Shown here piece after piece: positions 62,717 through 64,000 of a stretch of DNA of 64,000 bases. The stretch spans positions 6,344-70,343 of the forward strand of contig JAEZJW010000142.1 of NCBI GenBank assembly GCA_023415595.1. Direction: 5' to 3'. Origin of the DNA: Bacillota bacterium (GTDB lineage: Bacteria; Bacillota; Clostridia; Lachnospirales; Lachnospiraceae). The first letter of the stretch is position 1; each line of letters begins with the position of its first letter. The notes beneath the pieces are model-generated. The model did no database searches and was not told the origin of the DNA. It saw only the letters and a program-made list of their open reading frames with translations. The position numbers and the translations under genes were made by a program.

Positions 62717-64000
62717 ATGAACAAGTTAAAGCCAAAATTGTTCTCGGTCATGAAAACCTATTCAAAGGATCAGTTGGTGAAGGACATCGTGGCCGGTATC
62801 ATTGTAGCAATCATAGCATTACCGCTGTCAATCGCGTTGGCATTGGCATCGGGTGTAACACCGGAGAGAGGACTGTATACGGCAATTGTAGCCGGTTTCA
62901 TTATCTCCTTCCTGGGCGGAAGCCGGGTTCAGATCTCCGGACCGACCGCAGCCTTCGCTACTATCGTAGCAGGTATCGTAGCCAGAAACGGTATGGAAGG
63001 GTTGGCAGTAGCAACCATCATGGCGGGAATCCTCCTGATCCTTATGGGATTACTGAAGTTCGGGAAATTATTGAAATTCATTCCGTATACCATAACAACC
63101 GGCTTTACGCTCGGTATTGCTGTAACGATCTTTATTGGTCAGATTAAAGATTTTATGGGCATTACCCTTGAGACGAAGCCGGTTGAAACCATAGAGAAGC
63201 TGAAGGCCTGTATTGAAGGAATCAGTACGGTCAATCTACAGGCATTACTGATTGGTGCAGTCTCACTCATCATTCTGATCCTTTGGCCTAAGATTAATCG
63301 CAGAATACCGGCCTCCTTGATCGCAGTCATTGCAGCAGCGGCAATCGTAAAGCTCTTTGATCTGGAAGTAAATACGATCGGAAAGCTTTTTGACATCTCC
63401 TCTAAACCACCGGCTTTTCATTTTCCTACGATGAATTTACATACCATAGGAAGCCTTATGCCCGATGCAATCACGATAGCGATACTGGCAGGGGTGGAAT
63501 CCCTGCTGTCCTGTGTCGTTGCAGACGGAATGATCGGAAGTAAGCACCGTTCTAATATGGAGCTGATCGCACAGGGCACCGGTAATATCTTCTCCAGCCT
63601 CTTTGGCGGCATTCCTGCTACCGGAGCAATCGCGAGAACAGCGGCGAACGTGAAGAATGGAGGAAGAACACCGATTGCGGGCATGGTCCATGCGGTAACC
63701 CTATTCCTGATTCTGGTGGTATTCATGCCTTATGCATCCCTCATACCGATGCCGACGATTGCAGCCATTCTGTTCATGGTAGCCTATAACATGAGCGAAT
63801 GGAGGGAATTTGTTTCCCTGCTGAAAGCATCACCGAAAAGTGACATCCTGGTCCTGGTTGCTACCTTCGTATTAACTGTGGCATTTGATCTTGTCGTTGC
63901 GATTGAAGTAGGAATTCTTATGGCAGCGATCCTGTTCATGAAGAGAATGGCGGAGGTTGCCGATGTACAGAGCTGGAAATATATCGATGAATCCGACGAG
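62717..64000 (+). CDS. SulP family inorganic anion transporter, 3' end cut by window
   Basis: 428 codons are visible and the frame is open at the right edge. 'GIIVAIIALPLSIALALASG' near residue 28 and 'GPTAAFATIVAGIVA' (~75) are typical of SulP/SLC26 proteins, and about ten to twelve hydrophobic segments follow. The cytoplasmic STAS domain expected after the last segment lies mostly beyond the window. Members carry sulfate, bicarbonate or other anions; substrate unknown here. The start is the ATG at 62717; GGAGG stands at 62702-62706. Confidence 0.92.
   Translation, partial: MNKLKPKLFSVMKTYSKDQLVKDIVAGIIVAIIALPLSIALALASGVTPERGLYTAIVAGFIISFLGGSRVQISGPTAAFATIVAGIVARNGMEGLAVATIMAGILLILMGLLKFGKLLKFIPYTITTGFTLGIAVTIFIGQIKDFMGITLETKPVETIEKLKACIEGISTVNLQALLIGAVSLIILILWPKINRRIPASLIAVIAAAAIVKLFDLEVNTIGKLFDISSKPPAFHFPTMNLHTIGSLMPDAITIAILAGVESLLSCVVADGMIGSKHRSNMELIAQGTGNIFSSLFGGIPATGAIARTAANVKNGGRTPIAGMVHAVTLFLILVVFMPYASLIPMPTIAAILFMVAYNMSEWREFVSLLKASPKSDILVLVATFVLTVAFDLVVAIEVGILMAAILFMKRMAEVADVQSWKYIDESDE

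Noticed and set aside
62698..63147. 149-codon plus-strand frame at the start of the SulP gene
   Set aside because: It is out of frame with the SulP reading frame that starts at 62717 and runs open to the window edge with clear transporter motifs.
1..64000. Prophage, insertion sequence, integrase or CRISPR array
   Set aside because: No transposase, recombinase or phage structural motifs and no regularly spaced repeats were seen in any frame read.

Overview
The window looks like chromosomal DNA of an anaerobic, low-to-mid-GC Clostridia, most likely Lachnospiraceae. The reasons are inferential: an electron-bifurcating [FeFe]-hydrogenase operon under Rex, a ferredoxin-linked 2-oxoacid oxidoreductase, iron-sulfur L-serine dehydratase in two subunits, CotH-type kinases, strong AGGAGG ribosome binding sites and many rho-independent terminators. 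No phage, transposase, integrase, rRNA or CRISPR array was seen. Both window edges cut genes: a Rieske/FAD oxidoreductase on the left and a SulP transporter on the right.

Layout. 1-8.8 kb: Rieske oxidoreductase, tRNA-Leu(AAG) with an unusual inverted copy of its 3' arm, adenine deaminase, secreted 5'-nucleotidase, and a serine utilisation operon (sdaAB-sdaAA-sstT). 8.8-16 kb: an SDR with an altered catalytic Tyr, two AraC regulators, an Asp-box lipoprotein, a serine hydrolase and a LysR regulator. 16.4-24.6 kb: a hydrogenase operon, rex - small [2Fe-2S] protein - PAS-type sensory hydrogenase - PP2C/SpoIIE phosphatase - hydC - hydB - hydA - second small [2Fe-2S] protein, with a near-consensus Rex operator over the first promoter. 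25-28.5 kb: a four-subunit VOR-type 2-oxoacid:ferredoxin oxidoreductase followed directly by fabH.

28.7-34.5 kb: GNAT acetyltransferase, an OmpR-type two-component system and a Bce/MacB-like ABC transporter, with five helically phased half-sites between kinase and transporter. 34.6-40.5 kb: a DUF368 membrane protein, a CotA-like multicopper oxidase, a TetR/aldo-keto reductase pair sharing one operator motif, and a secreted Ig-like protein. 40.8-51.8 kb: a surface module of VTC polyphosphate-polymerase domain, DUF4956 membrane protein, carbohydrate-binding lipoprotein and two CotH kinase lipoproteins, followed by a double-kinase hybrid sensor and a REC-wHTH-BTAD regulator. This is the best candidate here for an undescribed system.

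52-62.6 kb: three ABC systems, one under its own TetR, and two FtsX/MacB-like sets flanking a NarL-type two-component system. The end is a SulP anion transporter cut by the window edge.

Themes: redox balance (Rex, H2, ferredoxin, VOR), envelope sensing and export (three two-component systems, four ABC systems) and surface modification (CotH/VTC). All function calls come from motif reading and remembered family features; no database search was made.
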